Positions 31,200-42,300 of a DNA stretch of 46,391 nt are shown here, piece by piece. The DNA is from Paenibacillus sp. A3 (GTDB taxonomy: Bacteria > Bacillota > Bacilli > Paenibacillales > NBRC-103111). The stretch lies in contig NZ_JTHN01000090.1 in the NCBI RefSeq assembly GCF_001399685.1, forward strand, positions 1 to 46,391, given 5' to 3'. The notes beneath the pieces were generated by a model that was given only the letters and a program-made list of their open reading frames with translations, was not told the origin of the DNA and made no database searches. A program made the position numbers and the translations under genes. Every line of letters begins with the position of its first letter. Within the stretch, counting starts at the first letter, position 1.

Positions 31200-31727
31200 A
31201 TGTTTATACATTTGAAAGATTTGGCATCCAAAGGCACGATCCGGATCGAAGGCACGGAAGATATGACAGACATTCTGCCGAAGTCCGGAAGTCTGCTCGG
31301 GTACGGCCCGCTGCAGGTGCGTTTGGAAGCTCGGGACAAGGCCGGCACGGCCGAAGTCACCGGCGAACTGGACATCGATGTGGAGCAATCGTGCTCGCGC
31401 TGCTTGTCCCCGGTCGGACAGCATTTGACGATTCCGTTTCATGAGACGTTTGTGAAAGGCGAAGAGCAAGAGCTGGAAGAGTCCGAGGATGAGGACCAGG
31501 ACGAGGAAGACGTGCTGTATGTCTCCGAGGACCGGTTTGAGCTGAAGCCCTATTTGGCGGAAAGCGTCCTGATGGCGCTGCCGTTCATCCCGCTGTGCAG
31601 TGAAAATTGTCAAGGACTGTGTCCCGTGTGCGGAACGAACCGGAACGAGAAGGCTTGCGAATGCAAGACGGAGAAGGTGGACCCGCGTTTGGCCGGACTT
31701 GCGGATTTTTTTAAAGACCGATCGTAA
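31200..31727 (+). CDS. yceD: YceD family protein (DUF177)
   Basis: 175 residues. The N-terminal half has the [19 protein letters not shown] segment, and the middle has [16 protein letters not shown]. An acidic stretch (about residues 88-103) follows, then the Cys-rich tail [15 protein letters not shown], which can bind zinc. YceD genes are almost always next to rpmF and are linked to large-subunit rRNA or ribosome assembly; the exact role is uncertain. I chose the ATG at 31200, preceded by GGGGTGAT; the ATG at 31140 overlaps the promoter. rpmF follows after 40 bp. Confidence 0.92.
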   Translation: MFIHLKDLASKGTIRIEGTEDMTDILPKSGSLLGYGPLQVRLEARDKAGTAEVTGELDIDVEQSCSRCLSPVGQHLTIPFHETFVKGEEQELEESEDEDQDEEDVLYVSEDRFELKPYLAESVLMALPFIPLCSENCQGLCPVCGTNRNEKACECKTEKVDPRLAGLADFFKDRS

Positions 31728-31767
31728 CCAGGAACGCAGGCTGAATTCGTTGAAGGAGGTGGGAAAT

Positions 31768-31941
31768 ATGGCAGTACCTCAAAGGAGAACATCCAAAACG
31801 CGCCGCGACAAGCGTCGTACTCATTTTAAATTGGAAGTACCGGGCATGGTAAAGTGTGACAATTGCGGTGAATTGAAATTGGCTCACCGAGTTTGCAAGG
31901 TTTGCGGTCAATACAAAAAAAGAGAGATTATTAGCCAATAA
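31768..31941 (+). CDS. rpmF: 50S ribosomal protein L32
   Basis: 57 residues. It begins [20 protein letters not shown], the universal L32 start, and has the zinc-binding cysteine pairs CDNCG and CKVCG, so it is the Cys-containing (C+) form. GAAGGAGGTGGG precedes the ATG. It is co-transcribed with yceD and followed by a terminator. Confidence 0.97.
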   Translation: MAVPQRRTSKTRRDKRRTHFKLEVPGMVKCDNCGELKLAHRVCKVCGQYKKREIISQ

Positions 31942-31950
31942 TCTTCCTGC

Positions 31951-32002
31951 AGACAAAAGAGATAGTACTCCACCTTTAGGTGCAGTGCTATTTTTTTTGT
32001 CT
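31951..32002 (+). terminator. Rho-independent terminator of yceD-rpmF
   Basis: ATAGTACTCCACCT (31962-31975) pairs imperfectly with AGGTGCAGTGCTAT (31978-31991), followed by eight Ts. An outer AGACAAAA/TTTTGTCT pairing extends the stem. Confidence 0.85.
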
Positions 32003-32033
32003 GCCTGCGCTTCCCTTTTCAAGCAGAATCCAG

Positions 32034-32061
32034 TATACTTTGCTTTGTGACTTGGTCATAA
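32034..32061 (+). promoter_or_regulatory. fapR operon -10 and FapR operator
   Basis: A -10 TATACT (32034-32039) is followed by the palindrome TTGTGACTTGGTCATAA (32045-32061), which resembles the FapR box (symmetric TT-N3-AC-N-TGGT-N2-TAA pattern) and overlaps the start point. The -35 (TTCCCT, 32011-32016) is weak. FapR represses its own operon and is released by malonyl-CoA, so this fits autoregulation. Confidence 0.6.
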
Positions 32062-32119
32062 GAGATAGTGCCATGTCATATGCATCAGGTGGGGACCTCC
32101 CTAGTTCAAGCTAAAAAAG

Positions 32120-32728
32120 GTGGTGCTCGTTATCGAACGCCTTCCGAAACGACAGCGCCAGCAGCAGTTGGCCAAAGCGATCGAAGAAAACCCGTTTATT
32201 ACGGATGAAGAGCTGACGAAGCTGTTTCAAGTCAGCATCCAGACGATCCGTCTGGACCGGCTCGAGCTGGGCATTCCCGAGCTGCGCGAGCGGATGAAGC
32301 TGATGGCGGAACAATCGTACGATCAGGTGCGTTCGCTTCCGCTGCATGAAGTCATCGGGGATGTCATTGATCTGCAGCTCGACAAGAGCGGCATTTCCAT
32401 GTTCGAAATTCGAGAAGAGCATGTGTTCTCCCGGACGAAAATCGCCCGGGGTCATCATATATTTTCTCAGGCCAATTCCTTGGCCGTTGCGCTGATCAAC
32501 GATAAGGTGGCGCTGACCGCCGCTGCGGACATCCGCTTCGTACGGCCGGTCAAACTGCAGGAGAAGTGCATTGCCAAGGCTTATGTCCGTTCGATCTCCA
32601 AAGGCAAGGCGAAGGTCGAAGTTTTTACATACGTCGGAGACGAAGTAGTATTCCAAGGGAATTTCATCATTTATCATGCGAGCAAAGATCGGCATGAAGG
32701 AGGAGAGCTTCATGCGGATAGCGATTGA
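32120..32728 (+). CDS. fapR: Transcription factor FapR
   Basis: About 200 residues. The N-terminal helix-turn-helix contains the family hallmark ITDEELTKLFQVSIQTIRLD, then LELGIPELRERMK. The C-terminal hot-dog domain binds malonyl-CoA (HVFSRTKIARGHHIFSQANS, TAAADIRFVRPV). FapR represses fatty acid and phospholipid genes until malonyl-CoA accumulates. The start is uncertain: GTG codons at 32120 and 32123 follow AAAAAAGG with short spacing. It overlaps plsX by 17 bp and begins the lipid operon. Confidence 0.95.
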   Translation: MVLVIERLPKRQRQQQLAKAIEENPFITDEELTKLFQVSIQTIRLDRLELGIPELRERMKLMAEQSYDQVRSLPLHEVIGDVIDLQLDKSGISMFEIREEHVFSRTKIARGHHIFSQANSLAVALINDKVALTAAADIRFVRPVKLQEKCIAKAYVRSISKGKAKVEVFTYVGDEVVFQGNFIIYHASKDRHEGGELHADSD

Positions 32729-33707
32729 CGCGATGGGCGGAGACCATGCGCCGCAGGCAGCGGTGGATGGGGCGATCGCGGCGGCCGAAGAATGGCCGGA
32801 TACGACGATTGTGCTGGTTGGAGATACAAGCGTGCTGGAGCCATTGCTTCAAGGCAAGAAGCTTGCGAATCTGGAGTTGAGACACGCAAGCGAGACGATC
32901 GAAGCGGATGACGAGCCGGTGAAAGCGGTGCGACGCAAAAAAGACGCTTCGATGGTCGTCGCCGGCCGTATGGTGAAGGAGCAGGAAGTAGGCGCCATGA
33001 TCTCGGCGGGCAATACGGGAGCGTTGATGACGACGGGCCTCCTGGTCGTCGGCCGGATCAAAGGGATCGAGCGTCCGGCGCTTGCGCCGATGCTGCCGAC
33101 GGTTGACGGGGAAGGGATTCTTGCGCTCGACCTCGGAGCAAATATGGACGCGACGGCGGAGCATCTGGTGCAGTACGCCATCATGGGCAGCTTGTATCGA
33201 AGCAAGGTGCACGGAGTGGCCGAGCCGCGCGTCGGTCTCCTTAATGTGGGCACGGAAGCGATGAAAGGCAACGAGCTGACGAAAGCGGCTTTTCCGCTGC
33301 TTGAGCAGGCGCCGATCCGCTTCATAGGCAACGTGGAGTCGCGCGACGTGCTCCGGAAGCCTTGCGACGTCATCGTATGCGACGGCTTTGCGGGGAATAT
33401 TATGCTTAAATCGATGGAAGGGGCGGCCTCGGTCATCTTTTCCGTCTTAAAAGAACAATTTATGCGTACGTGGTACACGAAGCTTGCGGCGGCGGCGGTG
33501 AAGAAGGGCCTCAGCCAATTCCGCAAAAAAATGGATTACACCGAACATGGCGCAGCGCCTTTGCTGGGCATTAACGGTCTGGTGCTCAAAAGCCACGGCT
33601 CGTCCAACGGCGTAGCTTTTAAAAATGCGGTGCGTCAAGCCCGGGTCGCTTTGAAAAACGATTTGGTCCGCAGCATTTCTGCGGAAATCAGCAACGGGAG
33701 CGAGTAA
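32712..33707 (+). CDS. plsX: Phosphate acyltransferase PlsX
   Basis: 331 residues. It begins MRIAIDAMGGDHAP, with SAGNTGALMTTGLLVVGRIKGI, LLNVGTEAMKGNEL and a C-terminal HGSSNGVAF motif. PlsX makes acyl-phosphate from acyl-ACP for PlsY, the first committed step of phosphatidic acid synthesis; it is peripheral to the membrane. The ATG at 32712 lies inside the end of fapR and follows AAGGAGGAGAG; upstream in-frame ATGs are less likely. fabH follows 2 bp later. Confidence 0.97.
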   Translation: MRIAIDAMGGDHAPQAAVDGAIAAAEEWPDTTIVLVGDTSVLEPLLQGKKLANLELRHASETIEADDEPVKAVRRKKDASMVVAGRMVKEQEVGAMISAGNTGALMTTGLLVVGRIKGIERPALAPMLPTVDGEGILALDLGANMDATAEHLVQYAIMGSLYRSKVHGVAEPRVGLLNVGTEAMKGNELTKAAFPLLEQAPIRFIGNVESRDVLRKPCDVIVCDGFAGNIMLKSMEGAASVIFSVLKEQFMRTWYTKLAAAAVKKGLSQFRKKMDYTEHGAAPLLGINGLVLKSHGSSNGVAFKNAVRQARVALKNDLVRSISAEISNGSE

Positions 33708-33709
33708 TT

Positions 33710-34702
33710 ATGAATAGCAGCTTAAAGCCTGTAGGCATTCTCGGAACGGGAAAATATGTGCCTGAGAAGGTACTGACCAATTTCGAGCTGGAAAAAATGG
33801 TGGACACAAACGACGAATGGATCGTCACCCGTACCGGCATCCGCGAACGCCGCATTGCTTCCGCGGAGCAAGCATCGTCGGACTTGGCCTATGAAGCTTC
33901 GAAAATCGCCCTGCAGAACGCGGGCATCGCGCCGGAAGAGATCGATTTGATTATCGTGGCGACCGTTACCCCGGATATGGCGTTTCCGTCGACGGCATGT
34001 ATTTTGCAGGACAAGCTGGGGGCCAAAAAAGCGGCCGCCTTCGATCTGTCGGCAGCTTGCTCGGGATTTATCTACAGCTTGGCCAACGCCGCGAATTTCA
34101 TCGCCACCGGAACGTATAAATATGCGCTTGTCGTAGGCGCGGAGTGTTTGTCTAAAATTACGGACTACACTGACCGGAACACATGTATTTTGTTCGGAGA
34201 CGGTGCAGGCGCGGTCGTGCTCGGAGAGGTGCCGGAAGGCCGCGGGTTTAAATCGTTCGAGCTTGGCGCGGACGGCGCGGGCGGCACGCTGCTGAACGTC
34301 GCTGCTGGCGGCTCCCGCTGCCCGGCATCGCCGCAGAGTCTGGAAGGCAAGCAGCATTTCATCTACATGGCCGGCAGCGAGGTGTTCAAATTCGCCGTCC
34401 GCATTATGGGAAGCGCCGCGGAAGAGGCGCTGCGCAAGGCGGGAATCGACAAGTCCGAGGTGGATTTGCTCGTGCCGCATCAGGCGAATATCCGCATCAT
34501 TCAGTCCGCGCTGCAGAAGCTGAATTTGAGCGAGGACAAATGCATGATCAACCTGCACAAATACGGCAATGTGTCGGCAGGATCGATTCCGATCGCTCTT
34601 GCGGAGGCAGCGGAGTCCGGACGGGTCAAAGAAGGCGACTGTCTGGTGCTTGTCGGCTTCGGCGGGGGCTTGACTTGGGGGGCTTCCGTCTTGGTGTGGT
34701 AG
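33710..34702 (+). CDS. fabH: Beta-ketoacyl-ACP synthase III
   Basis: 330 residues of standard length. Catalytic Cys117 lies in SAACSGFIYSL, with the later PHQANIRI His and the KYGNVSAGS Asn completing the Cys-His-Asn triad; GFGGGLTWGA closes the fold. FabH condenses acyl-CoA (branched starters in Bacillales) with malonyl-ACP to start fatty acids. The ATG lies 2 bp after plsX, so the genes are coupled. FabH is inserted between plsX and fabD here, unlike the B. subtilis fapR operon. Confidence 0.97.
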   Translation: MNSSLKPVGILGTGKYVPEKVLTNFELEKMVDTNDEWIVTRTGIRERRIASAEQASSDLAYEASKIALQNAGIAPEEIDLIIVATVTPDMAFPSTACILQDKLGAKKAAAFDLSAACSGFIYSLANAANFIATGTYKYALVVGAECLSKITDYTDRNTCILFGDGAGAVVLGEVPEGRGFKSFELGADGAGGTLLNVAAGGSRCPASPQSLEGKQHFIYMAGSEVFKFAVRIMGSAAEEALRKAGIDKSEVDLLVPHQANIRIIQSALQKLNLSEDKCMINLHKYGNVSAGSIPIALAEAAESGRVKEGDCLVLVGFGGGLTWGASVLVW

Positions 34703-34806
34703 ACGGGAGACCTTTCCGGTAACCAGGATTGAATATAGCTTCGAGCAGGAGCGGCCTTTCCGGTTCGTTCGGAAGGTCGGCAGTCGGTAATAAAGGAGAA
34801 TCGGAT

Positions 34807-35748
34807 ATGGGGAAAATCGCATTCGTATTCCCGGGTCAAGGGGCCCAGGCGGTAGGGATGGGGAAAGACGTTTATGAAGCGGATGCCGCCGCGCGGGGCA
34901 TTTTTGAATCGGCCGACAAGGCGCTCGGCTTCCCTCTCACCCGCATCGTCTTCGATGGTCCGGAGGAAGAGCTGAAGCTTACCGTTAATACACAGCCTGC
35001 GCTGCTTACAACCAGCATAGCCTATCTGGAGCTGTTTCGCGCGCGCCATGGCCTTCAGCCGGATTATGCCGCGGGGCACAGCCTTGGCGAGTACAGTGCT
35101 CTTGTGGCTGCAGGCGTGCTGAGCTTTGAAGACGCAGTCCGTACGGTACGCGCACGCGGCGAGTTCATGGAGCAGGCGGTGCCGAGCGGACAAGGCGCTA
35201 TGGCAGCCGTGCTCGGCGCCGAGCGCGAAGTGCTGCGGCAGCTGTGCTCGGACGTCAGCGGGCAAGGAACCGTCGTCGAGCTTGCGAACCTGAACTGCCC
35301 GGGGCAGATCGTTGTTTCCGGCAGCAAGGAAGGGGTGCAGGCCCTCGTTGAACGCGGCAAAGAAGCTGGCGCGAAACGCGTGATTCCGCTTGAGGTTAGC
35401 GGGCCGTTTCATTCCTCGTTGATGAAACCCGCTTCCGAGCGTCTCGGCGGCGTGCTGGAATCCGTCGAAATGAAAGCGGCGGCCGTTCCGGTCGTAGCCA
35501 ACGTGACGGCGCTGCCGGTGCAGGAGCCGGCGGAAATTAAGCAGCTGTTGATCGATCAAGTACATTCCTCCGTACTGTGGGAAGACAGCGTGGCATGGCT
35601 GCTCGGACAGGGTGTGGACACGTTTGTCGAAATCGGCAGCGGCACCGTTCTGGCAGGTCTGATCAAGAAAATCGACCGCAGTGCGAAAGTGTATTCCATC
35701 AACAGTCTGGAAGCCATCGAGAAATTTCAGCTGGAAACGACGGAATAA
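34807..35748 (+). CDS. fabD: Malonyl-CoA:ACP transacylase
   Basis: 313 residues. It begins with GKIAFVFPGQGAQAVGMG, has the nucleophile Ser92 in GHSLGEYSAL, NLNCPGQIVVSG, and GPFHSSL with the catalytic His. FabD moves malonyl from CoA to ACP. AAAGGAG precedes the ATG at 34807; the in-frame start at 34729 lacks a site. It lies about 100 bp after fabH. Confidence 0.97.
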   Translation: MGKIAFVFPGQGAQAVGMGKDVYEADAAARGIFESADKALGFPLTRIVFDGPEEELKLTVNTQPALLTTSIAYLELFRARHGLQPDYAAGHSLGEYSALVAAGVLSFEDAVRTVRARGEFMEQAVPSGQGAMAAVLGAEREVLRQLCSDVSGQGTVVELANLNCPGQIVVSGSKEGVQALVERGKEAGAKRVIPLEVSGPFHSSLMKPASERLGGVLESVEMKAAAVPVVANVTALPVQEPAEIKQLLIDQVHSSVLWEDSVAWLLGQGVDTFVEIGSGTVLAGLIKKIDRSAKVYSINSLEAIEKFQLETTE

Positions 35749-35775
35749 ACGATTATTCATGGGAGGGATTAGCGC

Positions 35776-36516
35776 ATGCTAACGGGTAAGGTAGCACTGG
35801 TTACCGGCGCCTCTCGCGGCATCGGTCGGGCCATCGCCATCGGTCTCGCGGAAGCGGGGGCCGATGTGGTCGTCAACTACGCGGGCAGCGAAGCGGCGGC
35901 GGCGGAAGTTGTGCAAGCCATCGAAGGGCTGGGACGCAAGTCGTTTAAGGTGAAAGCGAACGTCGGTTCCGTGCAGGAAGTCGATGAGATGTTCAAGCTC
36001 GTCCTGGAAGCGTTCGGCCGGATCGATATTTTGGTCAACAACGCGGGAATTACGCGGGATAACCTGATTATGCGCATGAAGGAAGAGGAGTTCGATCAAG
36101 TGATCGAGACGAATCTGAAAGGCGTATTCAACTGCGTAAAAGCGGCTACGCGCCCGATGATGAAACAGCGTTCGGGACGGATCATCAACATCTCGTCCGT
36201 TGTCGGAGCGATGGGGAATGCCGGTCAGATGAACTATGTAGCCGCCAAAGCCGGCGTCATCGGTATGACCAAATCGGCGGCGAAAGAGCTTGCTTCGAGA
36301 GGTATTAACGTCAACTGTGTGGCTCCCGGTTTTATCGAGACCGATATGACGGACAAGCTCGCTGAAGACCTGCGCTCGCAACTTGCGTCGCAAGTTCCGC
36401 TGGCCCGCTTGGGCCAACCGGAAGACATTTCCAAAGCGGTGATATTTTTGGCGTCCGACGATTCGTCCTATATGACGGGGCAGACGCTTCATGTCGACGG
36501 CGGCATGTATATGTAG
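35776..36516 (+). CDS. fabG: 3-oxoacyl-ACP reductase
   Basis: 246 residues, a short-chain dehydrogenase. The NADP motif is GASRGIG (11-17), NNAGITRDN lies at 88-96, and the catalytic residues are Ser141, Tyr154 and Lys158 (NYVAAKAG). It reduces 3-oxoacyl-ACP in fatty acid elongation. GGGAGGG precedes the ATG at 35776, 27 bp after fabD. Confidence 0.97.
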   Translation: MLTGKVALVTGASRGIGRAIAIGLAEAGADVVVNYAGSEAAAAEVVQAIEGLGRKSFKVKANVGSVQEVDEMFKLVLEAFGRIDILVNNAGITRDNLIMRMKEEEFDQVIETNLKGVFNCVKAATRPMMKQRSGRIINISSVVGAMGNAGQMNYVAAKAGVIGMTKSAAKELASRGINVNCVAPGFIETDMTDKLAEDLRSQLASQVPLARLGQPEDISKAVIFLASDDSSYMTGQTLHVDGGMYM

Positions 36517-36659
36517 CGCGGCTTGCGGCAACAATGGGCGGAGGTGCGGGCACTTGCATCGCACTGCCAGAGTTGCCGCAAAAATTGAATTTTTTGGCGA
36601 AAATAGTTTTTTTTCGCACTAAACGAGGCTTTACTATGGCATTTTGTCCATAAGTTAAG

Positions 36660-36665
36660 TATAAT
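36660..36665 (+). promoter_or_regulatory. Possible promoter -10 for acpP
   Basis: A perfect TATAAT lies 21 bp before the acpP ATG, in the 170-bp fabG-acpP gap. The -35 region is poor, so activity is uncertain, but a separate acpP promoter would suit its high demand. Confidence 0.4.
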
Positions 36666-36686
36666 ACCAAAGAGGAGGTGAACCGG

Positions 36687-36920
36687 ATGTCCGACGTTTT
36701 GGATCGCGTAAAACGCATCGTTGTGGACCGTCTCGGCGTTGACGAAGCGGAAGTGACCCTTGAGGCTTCTTTTAAAGATGATTTAGGTGCCGATTCTCTC
36801 GATGTCGTGGAATTGGTTATGGAATTGGAAGATGAGTTTGATATGGAAATCTCTGATGAAGATGCAGAGAAGATCACTACTGTAGGTCAAGTAGTTGAGT
36901 ACATAAAATCTCATACGTAA
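36687..36920 (+). CDS. acpP: Acyl carrier protein
   Basis: 77 residues, acidic. Ser37 in [10 protein letters not shown] is the phosphopantetheine attachment site, followed by [19 protein letters not shown]. It carries growing acyl chains for fatty acid and PlsX chemistry. GAGGAGGTGA sits 6 nt before the ATG at 36687. A long hairpin lies directly after the stop. Confidence 0.98.
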   Translation: MSDVLDRVKRIVVDRLGVDEAEVTLEASFKDDLGADSLDVVELVMELEDEFDMEISDEDAEKITTVGQVVEYIKSHT

Positions 36921-36924
36921 ACGC

Positions 36925-36959
36925 ATAAGTCCCGTTTTTCTTGGATAAACGGGACTTAT
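36925..36959 (+). other. 13-bp perfect hairpin between acpP and fabF
   Basis: ATAAGTCCCGTTT (36925-36937) pairs perfectly with AAACGGGACTTAT (36947-36959) around a 9-base loop. No T-tract follows, so it is probably an RNA-processing or 3'-stabilising structure rather than a full terminator. It starts 5 bp past the acpP stop. Confidence 0.65.
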
Positions 36960-37054
36960 CTCCATTCCATGCATAACTGCGCGCACCAGCGAGCTTGACC
37001 CCTTACGAATGAAGTACATAACGAAGGTTATTTACGATAGAGGTGAATTACAGC

Positions 37055-38293
37055 ATGAAGCAAAGAGTCGTTATTACGGGTCTCGGCGTGATGTCCGCGC
37101 TTGGACGCGATCTTGAAACCTTTTGGGGCAATCTGCTGTCCGGAAAGTCCGGCGTCAGCGCGATTGAATCGTTTGACGTCAGCGAATATCCGACACGGAT
37201 CGCCGCAGAAATTAAAGATTTCAATCCGGAAGATTATTTTGACAAAAAAGAAGCCCGCCGCATGGACCGCTTCGTGCAATTTGCCGTAGCCGCCACTATA
37301 ACGGCCTTGAAGGATGCAGGGCTGAATGTCAAAGAAGATACCGATCCGGAACGGGTCGGCGTTTATGTCGGCTCGGGGATCGGCGGCTTGTCGACTTGGG
37401 AAGAGCAGCATAAAATTTTGCTCGAAAAGGGACCGAAGCGGGTCAGCCCGTTCTTTATTCCGATGATGATCGCCAACATGGCGTCAGGGCAAATCTCGAT
37501 GATTACGGGAGCCAAAGGACCGAACAGCACGGCCGTTACCGCCTGTGCGACAGGTACGCACTCCATTGGAGACGCCTTCAAGACGATCCTGCACGGCGAT
37601 GCGGACGTCATGATCTGCGGCGGCGCGGAAGCGACGATCAGCCCGACGGGCGTTGCAGGTTTTTGCGCGCTGCGCGCCATGTCGACCCGCAACGACGAAC
37701 CGGAAAAAGCGAGCCGTCCGTTCGATACGGATCGCGACGGGTTTGTCATGGGCGAAGGCGCCGGCATTCTCATTCTGGAATCGCTGGAGCATGCGCAGAA
37801 GCGTGGAGCCCGCATTTACGGCGAAGTGATCGGCTACGGCATGAGCGGAGACGCGCATCATATGACCGATCCGGATCCGGACGGCGCTGCCCGCTGCATG
37901 GTCAAAGCCGTCAAAGACGCCGGCATTCCGTTTGAAGCGATCGATTATATCAACGCGCACGGCACTTCGACGCCGATCGGCGACAAATCGGAGACGACCG
38001 CGATTAAGCAGGCGTTCGGCGAACACGCTTACAAGCTGGCTGTCAGCTCGACGAAGTCGATGACGGGTCACTTGCTTGGCGCAGCGGGGGGCGTGGAAGC
38101 GCTCATCTGCGCACTGGCCTTGAAGCATGGCGTTATCCCGCCGACGATCAATCTCGACAATCAGGATCCCGAATGCGATCTGGATTACGTGCCGAATACG
38201 CCGCGCCCGTCCGATCTGCGCATCGTGATGTCGAACTCGTTCGGCTTCGGCGGCCACAACGCAACGGTCATCCTGCAAAAGTACGAGGCTTAA
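37055..38293 (+). CDS. fabF: Beta-ketoacyl-ACP synthase II
   Basis: 412 residues. Catalytic Cys164 lies in TACATGTHS, and the two catalytic His are in [11 protein letters not shown] and [19 protein letters not shown] closes the protein. FabF elongates acyl-ACP with malonyl-ACP and helps set chain length at low temperature. AGAGGTGA precedes the ATG at 37055. Located between acpP and rnc, it is flanked by two long hairpins. Confidence 0.97.
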   Translation: MKQRVVITGLGVMSALGRDLETFWGNLLSGKSGVSAIESFDVSEYPTRIAAEIKDFNPEDYFDKKEARRMDRFVQFAVAATITALKDAGLNVKEDTDPERVGVYVGSGIGGLSTWEEQHKILLEKGPKRVSPFFIPMMIANMASGQISMITGAKGPNSTAVTACATGTHSIGDAFKTILHGDADVMICGGAEATISPTGVAGFCALRAMSTRNDEPEKASRPFDTDRDGFVMGEGAGILILESLEHAQKRGARIYGEVIGYGMSGDAHHMTDPDPDGAARCMVKAVKDAGIPFEAIDYINAHGTSTPIGDKSETTAIKQAFGEHAYKLAVSSTKSMTGHLLGAAGGVEALICALALKHGVIPPTINLDNQDPECDLDYVPNTPRPSDLRIVMSNSFGFGGHNATVILQKYEA

Positions 38294-38329
38294 GGGCATA
38301 GACTTCACGGCGTTGGCTAAACTATAACA

Positions 38330-38374
38330 TTGTTTCGTGGAGTTGGTTGTACGTATTCAATCTCCACGAAACAA
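38330..38374 (+). other. 13-bp perfect hairpin before rnc
   Basis: TTGTTTCGTGGAG (38330-38342) pairs perfectly with CTCCACGAAACAA (38362-38374) around a 19-base loop, with no T-tract. It lies in the leader of rnc, 25 bp before its ATG. RNase III genes in some bacteria are autoregulated by cleavage of such a 5' stem, so this is a candidate. Confidence 0.65.
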
Positions 38375-38399
38375 ATTGCTTATACGAAGGTGATTAGAT

Positions 38400-39104
<705 letters not shown>

Positions 39105-39120
39105 AGCAAGTTCGCAGAAG

Positions 39121-39156
39121 GTGACGGCCGTACAGCGGGCCGTCGCTCTTTTTTTT
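39121..39156 (+). terminator. Rho-independent terminator after rnc
   Basis: GTGACGGCC (39121-39129) pairs with GGCCGTCGC (39138-39146) around an 8-base loop, followed by eight Ts to 39156. Confidence 0.85.
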
Positions 39157-39313
39157 GCAGGAGAACGTGACTGTTTGTCGAAAACCGGCATCGATCCGGT
39201 CAGAAATAGCAAGTCACATCGCAGCTCTGCGTGTAGATCGACGGACTGCTGTTGCGGACGGTATCTACTATAGGTCCGGAATATGGTACAATAGCCGTAA
39301 GAGGTGAGCCAAG

Positions 39314-42300
39314 TTGTTTTTGAAACGTATCGAGCTCTCGGGCTTCAAATCGTTTGCCGATCGGACCGAGATGGAGTTCGTTCAAGGAATTACGGCGGTA
39401 GTCGGGCCGAACGGCAGCGGAAAAAGCAACATCTCCGACGGCATCCGCTGGGTGCTTGGCGAACAAAGCGCCAAGTCGCTGCGCGGAGGCAAGATGGAAG
39501 ATATTATTTTCGCCGGAAGCGATGCCCGCAAAGCCGTCAATTACGGCGAAGTTTCGCTGACGCTCGATAATGCGAGCCAGTCGCTGCCGCTGGATTACAG
39601 CGAAGTGACGGTCACCCGGCGCGTGCATCGCAGCGGGGAAAGCGAATATATGATCAACAAGCAACCCTGCCGGCTCAAAGATATTACCGAGCTCTTTATG
39701 GACACGGGAATCGGGAAGGAAGCTTACTCGATTATCGGGCAGGGGCGTATCGAAGAAATATTGAGCACGAAATCGGAGGACCGCCGAGGCATTTTTGAAG
39801 AAGCTTCGGGGATCGTCAAATATAAATCGCGCAAGCGCGAAACGGAAAAGAAGCTGCAGGAAACGGAGCAAAATTTGCTGCGCATCCACGATCTGGTGTC
39901 GGAGCTGGAAGACCAGCTGGAGCCGCTGCGCGTGCAGTCAGAGAAGGCAGTGCGCTTCAAAGAGCTGAAAGAAGAGCTCAAATCGAGCGAGATCGCGATG
40001 TATGTCCATCAGATCGAGCAAATTTACGCAAGCTGGACGGAGACAAACGCACAGCTTGAGAAGCTTCGCGAATCGCAGCGCGAATTGTCCGGCGTGATCA
40101 GCAAGCAGGACGCCGAGCTGGAGAAGGAACGCTGGGAAACGCGGCGGCTGGAGGAAGAGATTGAAGGATTGCAGCAGCATTTGCTTCAGCTCAGTGAAGA
40201 TTTTGAGAAATGCGAAGGCCAGGGCGAGGTGCTGAAGGAGCGGAAAAAAAATTACGCTTCCAATAAAAACCAGATCCGGCTTGCCGTCGTCCAGCAGGAG
40301 CAGCGAGTGCTTGATAAAGAGGCTGAAATTGCGCAGTTGCGCGAAAAAATCGCCGCCATCGGAGCGGAGCTTGCGGAGACGCAGGCCAAGCTGAAAGCCG
40401 AGGAAGACCGGCTGCTTGGCGTGACGGGGGGCATCAGCAGCGCGGAGGAAGAGCGGCTGAAGGGCGAACTGCTCGAAGTGCTGAACGATTCCGCCAATGC
40501 CCGCAATGAAGCGAGGTATGCCGAGCAGCAGCTTGAAGCGCTCGGCCGCCGGCTGGACCGGCTCGACGACGAGCACCGCAAGTGGCAGGAGCAGCAGGAG
40601 AGCATCGCAGAGCGCAAGGCGGCTCTGGAGAAGAAGCTTGAAGAAGCCGTGGCCGCGATCGCGGAGGTACGGAATCAGTATCTGGAGCTCAGCCAAGGAT
40701 TGAAATCGAAGCAGACGCTTTCGGAAGAGGCGCAGGCTGCCGTCCGCAAGTGGGAGCAGAAGATCGATTCCATGGTGTCGCGGCGCGATACGATGCGCGA
40801 GATGGCGAACGATTATGACGGCTTTATGCATGGGGTCAAGGAAGTGCTGAAGGCGAAGGACCGCGGCGATCTGCGCGGCATTCGCGGCGCGGTGGCCGAG
40901 CTCGTCAAGGTGCCAGCCCATGTGGAGGTCGCCATGGAGACGGCGCTGGGCGGTGCGCTTCAGCATATCGTCGTGGATAACGAAGCGAACGGCAGGGATG
41001 CGATCGCCTTTCTAAAGCGCCGTCAGCTCGGCCGGGCGACGTTTCTGCCGCTGGACGTTATTCGCAGCCGGTCCATACCGGAAGGTGAACAGCGTCAGAT
41101 TCAAGGAATGGAAGGCTTTGTCGGCATAGCCGTCGATTTGGTGCAATTTGAAGATACGTACCGGCAAATTGCCGGCAGCTTGCTCGGCAATGTCATCATT
41201 GCGAATACGCTGGAGGTTGCTAACCGGATCGCGGCCCGGGTGCAGTACCGGTACCGCGTGGTCACGTTGGAGGGCGATGTCGTCAACCCCGGCGGCTCGA
41301 TGAGTGGGGGCAGCCAACAAAAGAAAACGACCAGTCTTCTGAGCCGCCAACGGCAAATTGAAGACATGGATAAGGACATTTCGCTGTCCGAAACCCAGTT
41401 GAAAAGCTTCCGGGCCAAAGCGGAGGAGCTGCGCCGCGAAATCGGCGAAACGACGCGCAAGCTGGACGAGCTGCGGGCGGAAGGCGAGAACCGGCGGGTC
41501 GAGGAGCAGCAGATTCGAGCTTCGCTTGAGCCGTTGGAGCATGAAGCGAAGCAGGTGGCCCAGCAGCTTGCGCTGTACGGCGCCGACGGCGAAACGCTGG
41601 CGGCCGAGCGCAGCGATCTGGAGCGCCGTCGGACGGAAGCTCTCGAGGCGCAGGAGCGGCTGCAGCGGCAGGAGGCCGAGCTGCAGCAGGCGATCCGCGA
41701 CGCCGAAATCCGCCGTAAGGCGAGCGAGTCGGAGAAAGAGGAGCTGCAAACGCAGCTCACGGATCTGAAGGTGAAGGTGGCGGCGCAATCGCAGGAGAAG
41801 CAGTCGCTGCACGAGCAGGAGCGCCGTTCCCGCAATGAGCTGGAGACGATCAAACACGAGCTGGAAACGAACTGCGAGCTGGAGCGGCAGCTCGACTCGG
41901 ACATGGCGAATCATGAGCAGGAATCCGTGCAGCAGATCGAGCAGCTTAACGATTTGAAGCTGAAGAAGCAGCAATGCGCGGAGCAACTGGATATGAAGCG
42001 CGCGGAGCGGGCGCAGTGGATGGCCAAGCTCGAAGCCGAGGAAAGCAAAACCAAAGAGCAGCGCACCCAGCTGAGGCAGATCGAAGAACAGCTCCATCAG
42101 ACGGAGGTTCGGGTGAACCGCTTGGACGTGGAGCTGGAGAACCTGCTCAAGAAGCTCTCCGAAGATTACGAGCTCAGCTATGAGCTGGCGAAAGAGCGCT
42201 ATCCCGTACCGGAGGATGTTCCGGGCACCCAAAATAAAGTTCGCGAGCTGAAGCGCGAAATCGCCATTCTCGGGGAAGTTAACCTCGGGGCGATTGAAGA

